From: Acidobacteriota bacterium
GTDB taxonomy: Bacteria; Acidobacteriota; Thermoanaerobaculia; Multivoradales; Multivoraceae
Length of the DNA: 64,000 bases
Direction: 5' to 3'
NCBI GenBank assembly: GCA_028877275.1
Contig: JAPPFP010000022.1
Coordinates: 36,795 to 100,794, forward strand
Positions 1 through 9,355 of this stretch are shown piece after piece. How positions within the stretch are numbered: position 1 is the stretch's first letter; each line of letters begins with the position of its first letter. A program made the translations under genes and the position numbers. The notes under the pieces were generated by a model that was given only the letters and a program-made list of their open reading frames with translations, had not been told where the DNA came from and made no database searches.

Positions 1-612
1 CGGCGCGCGCCGTGCCAGGGCGTCCCGGTAGTGGTCGATGGCATCGACCCAGTGCCGGGGCTGGGCCTCGCCTGCCGCGAGATCGGCCCAAAGGCGTGCG
101 TGCCAGGAGTCGAATGCGCCCTGTTGCCAGCCGCGAATGCTGTCCGGCCGGTAGATGCGGCAACGGTCGTAGGCGACGGCAAGCCGGTCGGCCAGTTCGA
201 ACCGCTTGCGCGCGTCGCCGTCGGTCAGGTAGCGGGCGATCTCGTCATCTCCCGTCCAGTTCCCGAGGCGGTCGAAGATCCTCCAACGCAGGTAGGAAGG
301 ACCAAACACCGACTCCTGGGAGAGTTCTGGGAGAACTTCGCGCATCGCCGCCCAGGCGAACTCCGCCGGCAGTTCGACCCGCAGGTGGGCGGCGACGCCG
401 AGACGGGTGGCGAGTTGCAGCCGCAGCCACTGCCCGAGCAGCGCGTCCGGGACGACGATGCGCTCCGGCTCGAGTGGCTCGGCGGGATTCCGCCGCATCT
501 CCCCGGCGAGCCACTCGGCCAGCGTCTCCAGGCGGTGCGAGGTGTGAACGCGACACGTGGCGTCAGGCTCGTCCATGAGCAGGGAGAGTTGCTCACCCGT
601 CGCGTTCCGCAT
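1..612 (-). CDS. recC: Exodeoxyribonuclease V gamma subunit RecC, N-terminal part (runs off left edge)
   Basis: Reading the minus strand from an ATG at 612 gives an open frame with no stop to the window edge, about 204 residues of a protein normally above 1,000 aa. The frame matches the RecC N-terminus in order: a start like CRVHTSHRLETLAEWL, then VPDALLGQWLRLQLA and LGVAAHLRVELPAEFAW, then YLTDGDARKRFELADRLA and RIYRPDSIRGWQ. RecC is the Chi-recognising subunit of RecBCD, which resects double-strand breaks for recombination. An in-frame stop at 643-645 bounds the start; a second ATG at 576 is a possible alternative. The gene diverges from btuB. Overlapping open frames on the other strand (31-705) and in other minus-strand frames are shadows. 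Family call is by recalled motifs; no alignment was run. Confidence 0.88.
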   Translation of the reverse strand, partial: MRNATGEQLSLLMDEPDATCRVHTSHRLETLAEWLAGEMRRNPAEPLEPERIVVPDALLGQWLRLQLATRLGVAAHLRVELPAEFAWAAMREVLPELSQESVFGPSYLRWRIFDRLGNWTGDDEIARYLTDGDARKRFELADRLAVAYDRCRIYRPDSIRGWQQGAFDSWHARLWADLAAGEAQPRHWVDAIDHYRDALARRAP

Positions 613-717
613 CGCGTGATTGTAGGCCGCATCGCGTGCCTGCTAGGGTGGCCCTTCGCAGCCCGATTCTTCAACGTGACGAGGATCACCGCAGCAAGAG
701 TCTGAGCACACATCAAG

Positions 718-868
718 CGCAGGCAGTTCAAGGGAAGGGAGTGAAACTCTCCCACCGCCCCGCGACTGTGATCCGGACGAAAGCCGGCGTTAGCCACTGT
801 CCCGCCGACGGGATGGGAAGGGCCGGCCAGTAGGACGAAGGTAAGCCAGGAGACCTGGCTGTCTGCCG
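718..868 (+). promoter_or_regulatory. Cobalamin (AdoCbl) riboswitch
   Basis: The leader of btuB carries the two diagnostic cobalamin-aptamer blocks: the GGGAGTGAAACTCTCCCAC / CCGCCCCGCGACTGTGA region at about 741-774, and the B12 box AGCCAGGAGACCTGGCT at 844-860. The distal helix CAGGCAG (720-726) can pair with sequence just after the B12 box. Downstream, 876-911 can fold (AACGCTCCGCC with GGCGGCGTT) just before the Shine-Dalgarno region at 927-935, so ligand control of translation start is plausible. The exact 5' limit is approximate. Known for the family: B12 binding shuts off uptake or synthesis genes, which fits the BtuB receptor that follows. Confidence 0.93.
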
Positions 869-942
869 AGGCACACAACGCTCCGCCGGCCTCTGGGAAG
901 GGCGGCGTTGAGCGGTAATCCCGAAGGGGGAGGAAGGCCCGA

Positions 943-2844
943 ATGGAAGACAAGAGAAGTCTCGACGTAGGACGTCCCTGGGGCGGTGCAGGACGCCGCC
1001 TGCACCTGCTGTGGCTGCACGCCGCGGCGGCCATCGTGTTGGCGGTGCCGGCAGCGGTAGCCGGCCATGAGGACGGCGAAGCGGAAGCCGGGCCGCCGGC
1101 GGTCGCGGAGGAGATCGTCGTCAGCGCCAACCGCTACGAGGTACCCGCGTCGGAGGTCGGTAGCGCGGTTACGGTGATCGAGGCCGACGAGATCGAACGG
1201 CGCAATCCGGTGGCCGTCCTGGACCTGCTCCGCACGGTTCCCGGCACGGAAGTGACCCACGCCGGAGGTCCGGGCAAGATCGCCACGGTCCGGGTGCGCG
1301 GCGGCTCCGGAGCGCAGGCCCTCGTCCTCGTCGACGGCGTGCGGGTCAACTCGGTCGCCGGCGGCACGGTCGACTTCGCGCAGCTGCTGGCGGCCAACAT
1401 CGAGCGGATCGAGGTGCTCCGCGGTCCGCAGGCGACCTACGGTTCGGAGGCGATGACCGGGGTCGTCAGCATCACGACGGGCCGCGGCATGAAGGGATGG
1501 AGGCTGAGCGGCACCGGCGAGACCGGGACCCACGACCACCGCCGGTTCGAGTTGGGCCTCCTGGGCGCGACGGACCGCTGGGACGTCAGTGTCTCGGCGA
1601 TCGACCTGAGCACAGACAGCGTGTCCCACCGCGCGATCGAGGGCGGTGCGATCGAAGACGACCCGTACGAGAACCAGACCTGGAGCAGCCGTCTGGGCGC
1701 CACCTTCGCGGGCGATGGCCGGATTGACGTGCGGGTCCGCTCCTACCGGGGGGATACAGCGGTCGACGGCTTCGGTCTCGAGGATCTGAACGCGATGGCC
1801 GCCCAGGATGAGGACACCGTTTCCCTGACCGTGGAGAAGGACCTGAGTTCGTTCTGGCGACAGACCGTGCGCGTCGGCCGGACCGACGCGACTCTGCTCG
1901 GGACCGACCCGGACACGATCTGGAACAACTACGAGATCCGTTCCGGGATCCGGCAGATCGACCTGCAGTCCGACATCAGGCTGGGTACGGACAACGTGCT
2001 GAACCTGGGGCTCGGTACGGAGAACCGCCGCGGTGCGAGCGTCGGCACGTTCGACGAGGAGGCCGACCTGGACTCCTGGTTCGTGCAGGACCAGTGGTCC
2101 ATCACGGACGACGTTCACGTGACCGCCGCGCTGCGCGGCGACGAGCACTCGACGTTCGGGTCCGAGACGAGTCATCGGGTGACCGTGTCGGGCGGCTGGA
2201 GCGACGGCCGCGGCCGCGTCCACGGCAGCTACGGCACGGCGTTCCGGGCGCCCAACTTCAACGAGCTGTACTTCCCGTTCTCGGGCGATCCGAACCTCTT
2301 GCCCGAGACCACGGAAGGCTTCGATATCGGTGTGCAGCAGCGGCTGGGCGCTTCGGGCGTGACGATCGATCTGACCTGGTTCGACATCGACTTCGATCAA
2401 CTGATCGAGTTCGACCTGACGAGCTTCACGTTCGGCAACGTGGCCCGGGCGAGTTCGAGCGGCGCGGAGTTCACCCTGCGCTACCGGCCGGATGTCAGGG
2501 CGAGCCTCGAGTTCTCGCACACCTGGAACCGGACGGAAGACCAGGCCACGGGTAGTCCGCTTGCCAGGCGGCCGAAGAACCGCACGACGGCGGTCGCCCA
2601 GTTGCAGCCGACGGACCGCTTCACGGCTGCCGCCATGGCAGCCTTCGTGTCCGACCGGATCGACTCCGACGGTGCAACGATGGACGACTACACCAAGGTC
2701 GACCTCCACCTGAGCTACAGCCTGTCGTGGCTCAGACCGTTCGTACGGATCGAGAACCTCCTCGACGAGGACTACTTCGAGGTCCCCGGCTTCGTCACGC
2801 CGGGGCGCACGATCGTCGTCGGCTTGCGACTCCAGCGTCGCTAG
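943..2844 (+). CDS. btuB: TonB-dependent vitamin B12 receptor BtuB
   Basis: 633-aa outer-membrane receptor that would import cobalamin with energy from TonB. A signal peptide occupies about residues 15-41, a TonB-box-like EEIVVSA lies at 56-62, and the plug domain follows (VTVIEADEIERRNP, then LVLVDGVRVN and IEVLRGPQATYGSEA), then a 22-strand-type barrel (GTAFRAPNFNELYFP). Length is close to the roughly 600 aa of BtuB. The C-terminus is LRLQRR rather than the usual terminal aromatic residue, a small oddity. The start is set by GGGGGAGGAAG at 926-936, 7 bases upstream. The cobalamin riboswitch directly upstream makes the substrate call much stronger than receptor homology alone. Confidence 0.92.
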   Translation: MEDKRSLDVGRPWGGAGRRLHLLWLHAAAAIVLAVPAAVAGHEDGEAEAGPPAVAEEIVVSANRYEVPASEVGSAVTVIEADEIERRNPVAVLDLLRTVPGTEVTHAGGPGKIATVRVRGGSGAQALVLVDGVRVNSVAGGTVDFAQLLAANIERIEVLRGPQATYGSEAMTGVVSITTGRGMKGWRLSGTGETGTHDHRRFELGLLGATDRWDVSVSAIDLSTDSVSHRAIEGGAIEDDPYENQTWSSRLGATFAGDGRIDVRVRSYRGDTAVDGFGLEDLNAMAAQDEDTVSLTVEKDLSSFWRQTVRVGRTDATLLGTDPDTIWNNYEIRSGIRQIDLQSDIRLGTDNVLNLGLGTENRRGASVGTFDEEADLDSWFVQDQWSITDDVHVTAALRGDEHSTFGSETSHRVTVSGGWSDGRGRVHGSYGTAFRAPNFNELYFPFSGDPNLLPETTEGFDIGVQQRLGASGVTIDLTWFDIDFDQLIEFDLTSFTFGNVARASSSGAEFTLRYRPDVRASLEFSHTWNRTEDQATGSPLARRPKNRTTAVAQLQPTDRFTAAAMAAFVSDRIDSDGATMDDYTKVDLHLSYSLSWLRPFVRIENLLDEDYFEVPGFVTPGRTIVVGLRLQRR

Positions 2845-2853
2845 CAACGGGAC

Positions 2854-2893
2854 GCCGTCGGTTCACACTGGGTGCGCCGGCGTCCTCGCCGGC
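2854..2893. repeat. REP-like hairpin repeat, copy 1, with GTCGGTT core
   Basis: Ten bases after the btuB stop is the core CCGTCGGTTCACAC (2855-2868), followed by a perfect hairpin: GCCGGCG (2876-2882), loop TCCT, CGCCGGC (2887-2893). Related hairpins lie at 21128-21145 and 32428-32445, and the GTCGGTT core recurs near 32383 and 44112. A second stem, GGGCGATGC with GCGTCGCCC, spans about 2899-2925. No T-run follows, so this is not a standard terminator. Confidence 0.6.
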
Positions 2894-2988
2894 CGTTCGG
2901 GCGATGCTGCGGAGCGGCGTCGCCCGCGGGGAGCGCGCGAGGCGAGCCTCGCTCCTTGAGTCTCCGAACGGGCTATCGTCGGCCCCTG

Positions 2989-3930
2989 ATGGTCCAGATC
3001 CTGAGAACGATCTACCGCCGCTTCCACGCGGGCCTGTTCGCTGCCTTGCGCAAACTGGGGTGGAACGTGGCGCGCACGGCCGACTTCTACTCGCCGCTGC
3101 CGGTGTTGTCAGAAGTGGCGGAGTCCCGGGAGTCATGGGACCGGCCAAGCGAGTTGGTGGGAGTCGACTACGACCTGGACGCGATGAAGTCTCTGCTCTC
3201 GGCGTTGATCGACGTACATGGCGGCGAGTTCGACGCGTTGCCGCCGCACGGCGAGATCAAAGCCCTGGGCTACGGCCCGGGATTCCCGGTGATCGACGCT
3301 CTGACGACGTACCTCATGGTGCGGGACCTGCGGCCGTCGAGGTACATCGAGATCGGCTCCGGCCTGTCGACCTACTACGCGTGGCTGGCCGCGGCGGCGA
3401 ACGGGCGTGACGGCCGTGCCTGCGAGATGACCTGCGTGGACCCGTTCCCGACCGGGCGGATGAACGAGCTGGAGGAGCCGGTCGTGAACGCCGTCGTCTC
3501 AAAGGTCGAGGCCACGGACCTTGGGCTTTTCGACACTCTCGACGCGGGCGACGTGCTGTTCATCGACTCGACCCACGTGCTGAAGCTCGGCGGGGACGTG
3601 GCGTTCCTGTTCCTGGAAGTGCTGCCGCGGCTGCGGCCCGGTGTCGTGGTCCACGTTCACGACATCCACTTCCCCTACAACACGCCCTACCCGGCCGAGC
3701 AGTACGTCTTCCGGGCCAAGTGGCCGCTCTACCGCACGGAAGCGATGGTCCTGCAGGCATTCCTGAGCTTCAACCCGGAGTTCGAGCTGCTGCTCTCGGC
3801 GCCGATGATCCGTCACTTCGACGAGCCGTTCCTGGAACGGACGATTCCCGGCTACCGCCCGGTCGAGTTGGAGGACTACGACACCCACTTCGGCTCGATC
3901 TGGTTGCGCCGGCGGTTGCCTGCCGGCTGA
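2989..3930 (+). CDS. Class I SAM-dependent methyltransferase (Methyltransf_24-like)
   Basis: 313-aa protein. The SAM-binding glycine motif is IEIGSGLSTYYAW (about residues 122-134); a second acidic strand, MTCVDPFP, follows, and an LFIDSTHV motif and VVVHVHDIHFPY fit the Methyltransf_24 fold used by small-molecule and sugar-modifying methyltransferases. I start it at the ATG at 2989 (MVQILRTIYRR) because the longer frame from 2872 reads through the repeat downstream of btuB and is Arg-rich junk. The substrate is unknown. It converges on the polysaccharide-type gene cluster at 3937-9308, so a sugar or lipid substrate is possible, but that is only context. Confidence 0.72.
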   Translation: MVQILRTIYRRFHAGLFAALRKLGWNVARTADFYSPLPVLSEVAESRESWDRPSELVGVDYDLDAMKSLLSALIDVHGGEFDALPPHGEIKALGYGPGFPVIDALTTYLMVRDLRPSRYIEIGSGLSTYYAWLAAAANGRDGRACEMTCVDPFPTGRMNELEEPVVNAVVSKVEATDLGLFDTLDAGDVLFIDSTHVLKLGGDVAFLFLEVLPRLRPGVVVHVHDIHFPYNTPYPAEQYVFRAKWPLYRTEAMVLQAFLSFNPEFELLLSAPMIRHFDEPFLERTIPGYRPVELEDYDTHFGSIWLRRRLPAG

Positions 3931-3936
3931 GCTGCA

Positions 3937-5490
3937 CTACCCGGTCGGCAGCGGCTCGATGACGAGGCCGGCGAGCGCCGGGCGAAGGCGTTCCAGGCGC
4001 TCGTTGTCGATGTAGACGATGAGCCGGTACGGCGCGCAGGGCGGCTGCTGGTTGACGAACCAGGCGGAGTAGTCGCGGGCGAAGCGGCCGTCGGTGGCGC
4101 GGTCGATCTTCTCCGGAGTCACCACCGAGCCTTCGTGGAGCACGAGGGCCGCGGGGCGGACCTGATGGAGGTGGTCGTAGTCCGTCTTGCCCCAGTTCAG
4201 GTGGTACTCGCCGTGGTGTGCGTGATGGACAGAGGTCAGGCCAAGGGGGTCGTGGATCGTCGTTTCGTCGAGGATCCAGCCGAAGAGCCCGACCGCCTCC
4301 GCGGCGGCGATGTCGTCGGGCGCCAGATGGGGCTTCAGGCGGGTCGCCATGAACTGGTAGCAGCTCGTGATCGGGTGGAACGTGAAGCGCGGGCCGGGCG
4401 TGGGCTGCCAGTGACTGCGACTGAGCATGAAGACGGCGCTCACGGTCAGCACGGCGAGCACCCAGGCTGAGCGCCGTCTGGCGGAGCCCGGCGTGTCCCA
4501 GTCCTCGAACGCACTCGACAGGCAGAGGGCGAGGGGCGCGGCAAGCACCGGCGCGAACACCGTCAGCAGCCGGTAGTGAGGCATCCAGTCGCCGCCGTTC
4601 ACGAACACGGCCGGCAGCTCCGACACCACCACGAGCAGGCAGAACCACAGGGCCCGGTTCGTAGGCTTCCGGACTAATGCGATTGCGGCGCCGAGGATCA
4701 GGGGCGCGTGCGCGATCTCGAAGCGGACGGTGTAGGAGAGGCCCGACACCAGATTCGCCAGCAGCGTCTCCGTTCCGGCCGAGACCGCGGACTTGGCGGC
4801 GACCGAGTTGGGCAGGAGGGCGCCGTAGTAGCCGAGCCGCCAGATCGTGACGGCCCCGACGACCGCGAGAGCGGTCGCCGAGATCGTGAGTGCCCGGCTA
4901 CGCGCGGCCGTTCTGTCGCCGGATCCGGACGTTCCCAGCAACTGATAGCCGGCAACGATCGGCAGGAGGACCAGGCTCTCAGGCCGGGTCATGAAGAGCA
5001 GCCCCAGGAGGGCGCCGATCAGCCTCGTGTCGGCTTCTTCGACGGTCTTGCGTGTCACGAGGACGGCAAGGAACGCGAACAGACCGCCCTCCAGGCCGTT
5101 GGCGGCGACCAGCCAGAAACGGCCATGGACCGCAACCAGGGCTACCGCAGCCAGGCAGGCTGCCGGTGAGGCGCCGAGGCCGCGACCCAGCATGTATGCC
5201 TCGCGCAATGCCAGCAGGGCGAACGACACGCCGAGAACGAAGGCCGCCGGCTCGACCGGCAGACGCAGCGTTTCGACGAACGCCAGCAGCAGGGTCCACG
5301 ACAGGCTGGTCACCCCCTCAACGCGCTCGCCGAGATTGAACACCAGGCCGTTGCCGTCGGCAAGGTGGCGGGCGTAGCGGAACGTGATGAACGCGTCGTC
5401 GATCGTGCGGATCGGCAGGAACAGCAGCGTCAGCAACGGCAGGGACGCCACAGACGCTCCGAGGAGCCGCAAGGCGCGGCGATCGGTCAC
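3937..5490 (-). CDS. GT-C type membrane glycosyltransferase
   Basis: 517-aa integral membrane protein with about ten hydrophobic segments. Near the N-terminus is [18 protein letters not shown] followed by [18 protein letters not shown]. This DDAxITFRYA signature, with acidic residues in the first periplasmic loop, is typical of GT-C transferases of the mannosyl- or arabinosyltransferase-like group, which use polyprenyl-phosphate sugars outside the membrane. The C-terminal third is soluble and would be periplasmic. The start is the GTG at 5490, which overlaps the flippase stop by four bases (GTGA); the longer upstream frame is a shadow of the flippase. Last gene of a four-gene minus-strand run. 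Donor and acceptor are unknown. Confidence 0.75.
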   Translation of the reverse strand: MTDRRALRLLGASVASLPLLTLLFLPIRTIDDAFITFRYARHLADGNGLVFNLGERVEGVTSLSWTLLLAFVETLRLPVEPAAFVLGVSFALLALREAYMLGRGLGASPAACLAAVALVAVHGRFWLVAANGLEGGLFAFLAVLVTRKTVEEADTRLIGALLGLLFMTRPESLVLLPIVAGYQLLGTSGSGDRTAARSRALTISATALAVVGAVTIWRLGYYGALLPNSVAAKSAVSAGTETLLANLVSGLSYTVRFEIAHAPLILGAAIALVRKPTNRALWFCLLVVVSELPAVFVNGGDWMPHYRLLTVFAPVLAAPLALCLSSAFEDWDTPGSARRRSAWVLAVLTVSAVFMLSRSHWQPTPGPRFTFHPITSCYQFMATRLKPHLAPDDIAAAEAVGLFGWILDETTIHDPLGLTSVHHAHHGEYHLNWGKTDYDHLHQVRPAALVLHEGSVVTPEKIDRATDGRFARDYSAWFVNQQPPCAPYRLIVYIDNERLERLRPALAGLVIEPLPTG

Positions 5491-6953
5491 GAGGTCGTCC
5501 CGATGTCCGCGTTGCCCGTATCCGGCGCCGCCCCGGCCCGGCGGAAGAACCGCCGGTAGTCGGGCAGGAAACGAAACGCCAGCACGCCGCCGGCGAGGGC
5601 GACCGCGGCCAGGCTTCCGGCCACTCGTTCCCAGGTGCCCTCCGCCAGCAGCGCCGCGGCCGCGAGGAAGAAGGGCAACGGCAACAGATAGACCTGCAGC
5701 AGGTCGCCGACGAGTCGGCGCCGCCTTCCTGCAAAGAGACGGAGGATCATGACGAGCATCAAGAGGCTGCCGAGGCGCAGGTAGTTCGCCCAGGCCATGC
5801 CCTCCGGGCCCCACCAGTACGTGAAGAGAAAGCCGAAGGCGACCAGTGCGGTCATGTTCAGCGCTACCGTGCCGAGCCACAGGCGGTCCCGGTTCTGGAC
5901 CTTGAGCGCTTCGCCCCCGGTGGTGGTGAACACGTCCACCAGGGGCACGAGGCAGAGGATGCACAGGAGCGGCTCGGCGGCTTCCCAGTTCGGACCCAGC
6001 AGGATCGCCACTGTCTTCTCGACGTTGAAGAACAGGAAGTAGGCCGAAAGGACGATGCCGGAAAGGAACACGAGTGTGCCCAGGCGGAGGGTCTCTGCGA
6101 ACTGCCCCGCGTCGTCCCGGAACTCGACCAGGGCCGGCAGCAGGGGCCGCGGAGTCAGGGTCAACGGCACGAGGAAGGCGATCATGTAGGCGCGGACGTA
6201 GTAGCCCACGTCCGTGGTCGTGGAGAACACCTCGACGATGAAGGCGTCGATGTAGGTGAAGACCTGGAAGGCTGCCCAGACCATGAACAGCGTGCGGCTC
6301 GCCCGTAAGAGACCGCGCAGGCGCTGCCAGTCGACGACCAGCGGCACTTGGCCCCGAGCTCGCCACAACAGCAGAAGGGCGAAGACGGCGGAGGCGAGGA
6401 GTTCGCCGCCGACGAAGGCCCAGACTTCGCCGCCGGCCAGCGCGAAGGCGATCGCGAGCAGGCCGAACAGGAGGCCGCGCAGGATTTCGAAGCCGGCGAT
6501 TTCGCGGATGCGGAGCCTCCGCTCGAAGAAGGTCCGGTAGACCATGATCACGGCGTCGATGACGATCCAGACCGCGAGTGCACGCAGCACTTCCGGCAGG
6601 TCGGGATTGAGCGCGGCGAAGAAGTCGGCGGTGACGACGAGGGCAACCGACAGCGCGGCGCCGGCACCGCAGCTCCAGGCCAGGATCGTGCCGTAGGACT
6701 CGCGCGGATCCCGCATCAGGTGGTGAGTCAACCCGAGGTCGCGCACCGCGGACAGGAGCACGACGACGCGGAGCGCCAGCTCGAACAGCCCGTGGCCCTC
6801 CGGCAGGATGAGCCGTGCGAGAACGATTCTCGTGCCGAAAGCGATCAGGAGCCGCACCAGCAGGGAGGCGTAGGCACTGACCGTCGAATGCAGCAGCCGC
6901 TGCTTGGCTCCGACTACCGGAGCGGCCGGATCCTGGTGTGGGCTGTGTTCCAC
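5487..6953 (-). CDS. Polysaccharide flippase (Wzx/MATE-like, MVF superfamily)
   Basis: 488-aa membrane protein with about 12-14 transmembrane segments. The N-terminus [28 protein letters not shown] and then [16 protein letters not shown] resemble oligosaccharide-lipid flippases (Polysacc_synt family), which move undecaprenyl-linked repeat units across the inner membrane. I chose the GTG at 6953 (VEHSPHQD), five bases after the stop of the upstream GT2 gene; no good Shine-Dalgarno is visible, so the start is uncertain and could be further in. It overlaps the GT-C gene by four bases. Context (GT2, flippase, GT-C, sulfatase-like) points to a cell-surface glycan, not to drug export. Confidence 0.75.
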   Translation of the reverse strand: MEHSPHQDPAAPVVGAKQRLLHSTVSAYASLLVRLLIAFGTRIVLARLILPEGHGLFELALRVVVLLSAVRDLGLTHHLMRDPRESYGTILAWSCGAGAALSVALVVTADFFAALNPDLPEVLRALAVWIVIDAVIMVYRTFFERRLRIREIAGFEILRGLLFGLLAIAFALAGGEVWAFVGGELLASAVFALLLLWRARGQVPLVVDWQRLRGLLRASRTLFMVWAAFQVFTYIDAFIVEVFSTTTDVGYYVRAYMIAFLVPLTLTPRPLLPALVEFRDDAGQFAETLRLGTLVFLSGIVLSAYFLFFNVEKTVAILLGPNWEAAEPLLCILCLVPLVDVFTTTGGEALKVQNRDRLWLGTVALNMTALVAFGFLFTYWWGPEGMAWANYLRLGSLLMLVMILRLFAGRRRRLVGDLLQVYLLPLPFFLAAAALLAEGTWERVAGSLAAVALAGGVLAFRFLPDYRRFFRRAGAAPDTGNADIGTTS

Positions 6954-6957
6954 GACG

Positions 6958-7863
6958 CTAGAACGCGATCGTACGGTAGCGCAGGCATCCCCGGAGCCTG
7001 CCCAGTCGCCAGCCGGCGAGCCAGATCCACCGGCCGCGCTTCGACTTCGACAGGATTTGGGGACTCCGCAACAGCAACGAGCCGAGTCGCAGCAGCCCCG
7101 GCAGCGCCGGCAGCCTCGGCATGCCGCGAGAGAGGTACTGCGTGTAGATGTACACGTTGTACTGCCCGTAGCGTGCCGCCTGACGGAAGGCGTCCGCGAG
7201 GGTGGCCGGAAACCGCACGTGGACGACCGCCTCGGGAGCGAAGACGAGCCGGTGGCCGGCGAGCTGCAGGCGCCAGCAGAGATCGGTGTCCTCCAGCGCG
7301 ACGTACTCCTCGTCGAAACCGCCGAGTCCCTCGAAGACGTGGCGCCGGACACCGAGGCCGCAGCCGCCCGCGTGGTCGAGGAAGGGCGGGTTCGTGTAGC
7401 TGCACAGGCCGTGCTGCTGCGCCGGGTCGCCGTGCAGCAGTCGCGCCTGTTCGCCGTTCAGACGCTCGATCTCGTGGCGGCTGGCCGCCGCCTCATGGCG
7501 CTCCAGCTCGGGCACGAGGCCGTCGATCCAGCCCTCGGCGACCTCGTCGTCCGCGTCGCAGAACAGAAGCACGTCGCCGGTGGCCGCCGCCGCGGCGACG
7601 TTCCTGGCGTGCGCCGGCCCCTTGCGATCGGTGGCGTGCAGGACGCGCAGGCCGGGTAGCCGGTCGCGGTAGGACGCGGCCAGGTCCGCGGAGCCGTCGG
7701 TCGACCCGTTGTCCGCGACCAGCACCTCGATCTCGCCCCGCCAGGTCTGCCGGCGGAGCGCTTCGAGCTGCGCGTCCAGGGTCTCGGCGGCGTTCAGGCA
7801 GGGGATGATGACGCTGACGCGCTCGATCGTGAACGGCCGAGGCCCTGCCTCGTCCTCCGTCAC
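6958..7863 (-). CDS. Glycosyltransferase family 2
   Basis: 301-aa cytoplasmic or membrane-edge GT-A transferase. The GT2 pattern is complete: VSVIIPCLNAAETLDAQ near the start, VLVADNGSTDGSADL, a DXD-type LLFCDADDEV, and further on GGFDEEYVALEDTDLCWRLQ, the ED-x-D acceptor loop. A short C-terminal hydrophobic or amphipathic region follows. The start is the GTG at 7863, sharing GTGA with the stop of the sulfatase-like gene at 7860; a longer frame to 7944 lies inside that gene. It likely transfers a sugar to a lipid-linked glycan later handled by the neighbouring flippase. Confidence 0.82.
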   Translation of the reverse strand: MTEDEAGPRPFTIERVSVIIPCLNAAETLDAQLEALRRQTWRGEIEVLVADNGSTDGSADLAASYRDRLPGLRVLHATDRKGPAHARNVAAAAATGDVLLFCDADDEVAEGWIDGLVPELERHEAAASRHEIERLNGEQARLLHGDPAQQHGLCSYTNPPFLDHAGGCGLGVRRHVFEGLGGFDEEYVALEDTDLCWRLQLAGHRLVFAPEAVVHVRFPATLADAFRQAARYGQYNVYIYTQYLSRGMPRLPALPGLLRLGSLLLRSPQILSKSKRGRWIWLAGWRLGRLRGCLRYRTIAF

Positions 7864-9308
7864 TCCAGGTAGCCCATCGCCTCGAGCGCCTTGCGCGCGG
7901 CCTCGGTGTGCGGCGTGACGTTCTGCGGCGAATCGCGGATCCACCGGCTGAGCTGACGTCCCAGGCGGTCCTTGACCTCCGGGAACTCGGACGCCACGTC
8001 TCTGAGCTGGAGCGGGTCGGAGGGCAGGTGGTAGAGCTCGATCGTCGGTTTCTCACGGTCCCGGTTCGGCGGACGCAGGACGAGTTGCCACTCGCCGTCC
8101 TGAATGCTCCGCAGGTGACGCTGGTAGGCCCCGGCATCGGCGTAGGCGATCGGATCCGAATCGGCGCCGGTCTCGGCTTCGTCGGCCTGGAGCTGTCGCC
8201 GCAGCAGAGGTGCCCAGCTGCGGCCCTCGAAGCCCTCGGGCATCGGTTCTCCCAGCAGCTCGACCAGAGTGGGGAAGAGGCCGATCAACTCGACCGGCAG
8301 CTCGACGCGTGCGCCCGTGTCGACCCAGGGCTCGCCGACGAGGACCAGCGGCACGTGGACGCTGCTGTTGTAGGGCACCGGACCGTGTTCGAAGGGGACG
8401 CCATGCTCGGCCAGCTCCTCGCCGTGGTCGGACGTCAGAACGAACAGGCTCCCGTCCTCCATGCCGAGTATCTTGATCTCGTCCAGGATGGCGCCGATCG
8501 CCCGGTCGGTCACCCAGACGTTCGCGTCGTACTGGGCGACGTAGTAGCGGAGTTCCCGCTGGTCGCCGAGCGCCCTTCCCTCGGCGCCGGTGAGGTCGAC
8601 GATCCGGTCGCTCGTGTAGTGCTCGTCGTCGATGAACGGGTTTTCGGTTCCGGGCTGGAGCAGGTAGGGGGCGTGCGGGTCGGTGTAGTGCAGCCAGACG
8701 AACAGCCGCTCCTCGGAGGCCAGCGAGGCGAGCAGGGGCCGGGCCAGTTCATTCACTCGGTCGGCCCACACGTGCCGCCGGAACGCCATCGGCCGCTGCT
8801 CGACCGGCAAGTCGTCGATGGCGTCCAGTGTGGCCTGGTCGACCCAGGTCTGCTCGTAGCGGTCGAAGCCGCGACCCCAGCCGAGCTCCCGGCTCAGCAC
8901 CGGATTGGAGATCACGGCCGCCGTCGTGAAGCCCCGTTCCTGGAACCAGGCCGGCAGCGCGAGATAGTCGTCGGGGATCGTCTGGGCGGCCGTGTTGATC
9001 AAACCCGTCGTGTGCGGGTAGAGGCTCGTGAACATCGAGGCGAAGGACGGTCCGGTCTTCGGCCACTGGACGATCGCCCGCTCGAAGACGACTCCCCGTT
9101 CGGCCCACTGGTCGAGCCGGGGACTCGTGTCCCGGGGGTAGCCATGCCAGCCCAGGTGATCGGCGCGGAGGGTGTCGACCGTGATCAGGAAGACGCGCCG
9201 GGGCGCTTCGGCTGCGGGCTCGGGCGCCGGCTCGGGAGCGGCGCCGCAGGCCAGGGCGAGCGCTGCAAGTGGAAGGAGGGCCAGCGCTTGCAGGTGGCGA
9301 TATCGCAT
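7860..9308 (-). CDS. Sulfatase-superfamily lipoprotein with Thr at the nucleophile position
   Basis: 482-aa exported lipoprotein: N-terminal hydrophobic stretch and lipobox LALAC with Cys21. The alkaline-phosphatase/sulfatase fold is clear: FLITVDTLRADHLGWHGY (metal Asp45), the nucleophile loop TGPSFASMFTSLYPH, and LTSDHGEELAEHG with the late metal ligands Asp/His. In true sulfatases the loop is Cys/Ser-x-Pro-Ser-Arg; here it is Thr85-Gly-Pro-Ser-Phe, so formylglycine cannot form. Thr nucleophiles are known in phosphotransferase members of the superfamily (LtaS, EptA). A phosphatase, phosphodiesterase or phosphotransferase role on surface glycans or lipids is therefore more likely than sulfatase activity. 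Start is the ATG at 9308. First gene of the minus-strand glycan run. Confidence 0.78.
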   Translation of the reverse strand: MRYRHLQALALLPLAALALACGAAPEPAPEPAAEAPRRVFLITVDTLRADHLGWHGYPRDTSPRLDQWAERGVVFERAIVQWPKTGPSFASMFTSLYPHTTGLINTAAQTIPDDYLALPAWFQERGFTTAAVISNPVLSRELGWGRGFDRYEQTWVDQATLDAIDDLPVEQRPMAFRRHVWADRVNELARPLLASLASEERLFVWLHYTDPHAPYLLQPGTENPFIDDEHYTSDRIVDLTGAEGRALGDQRELRYYVAQYDANVWVTDRAIGAILDEIKILGMEDGSLFVLTSDHGEELAEHGVPFEHGPVPYNSSVHVPLVLVGEPWVDTGARVELPVELIGLFPTLVELLGEPMPEGFEGRSWAPLLRRQLQADEAETGADSDPIAYADAGAYQRHLRSIQDGEWQLVLRPPNRDREKPTIELYHLPSDPLQLRDVASEFPEVKDRLGRQLSRWIRDSPQNVTPHTEAARKALEAMGYLE

Positions 9309-9355
9309 GGCAACCCCGTGAACGGATTCATCTGCACCATATCCCGGGCCGTCCG

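Noticed and set aside
31..705. 224-aa plus-strand frame at the left edge
   Set aside because: It is antisense to the RecC frame and runs into the riboswitch leader.
790..2847. 685-aa frame on the minus strand
   Set aside because: It is a shadow of btuB: Val/Arg/Asp-rich low-complexity text with no fold, and btuB has clear receptor motifs and a riboswitch.
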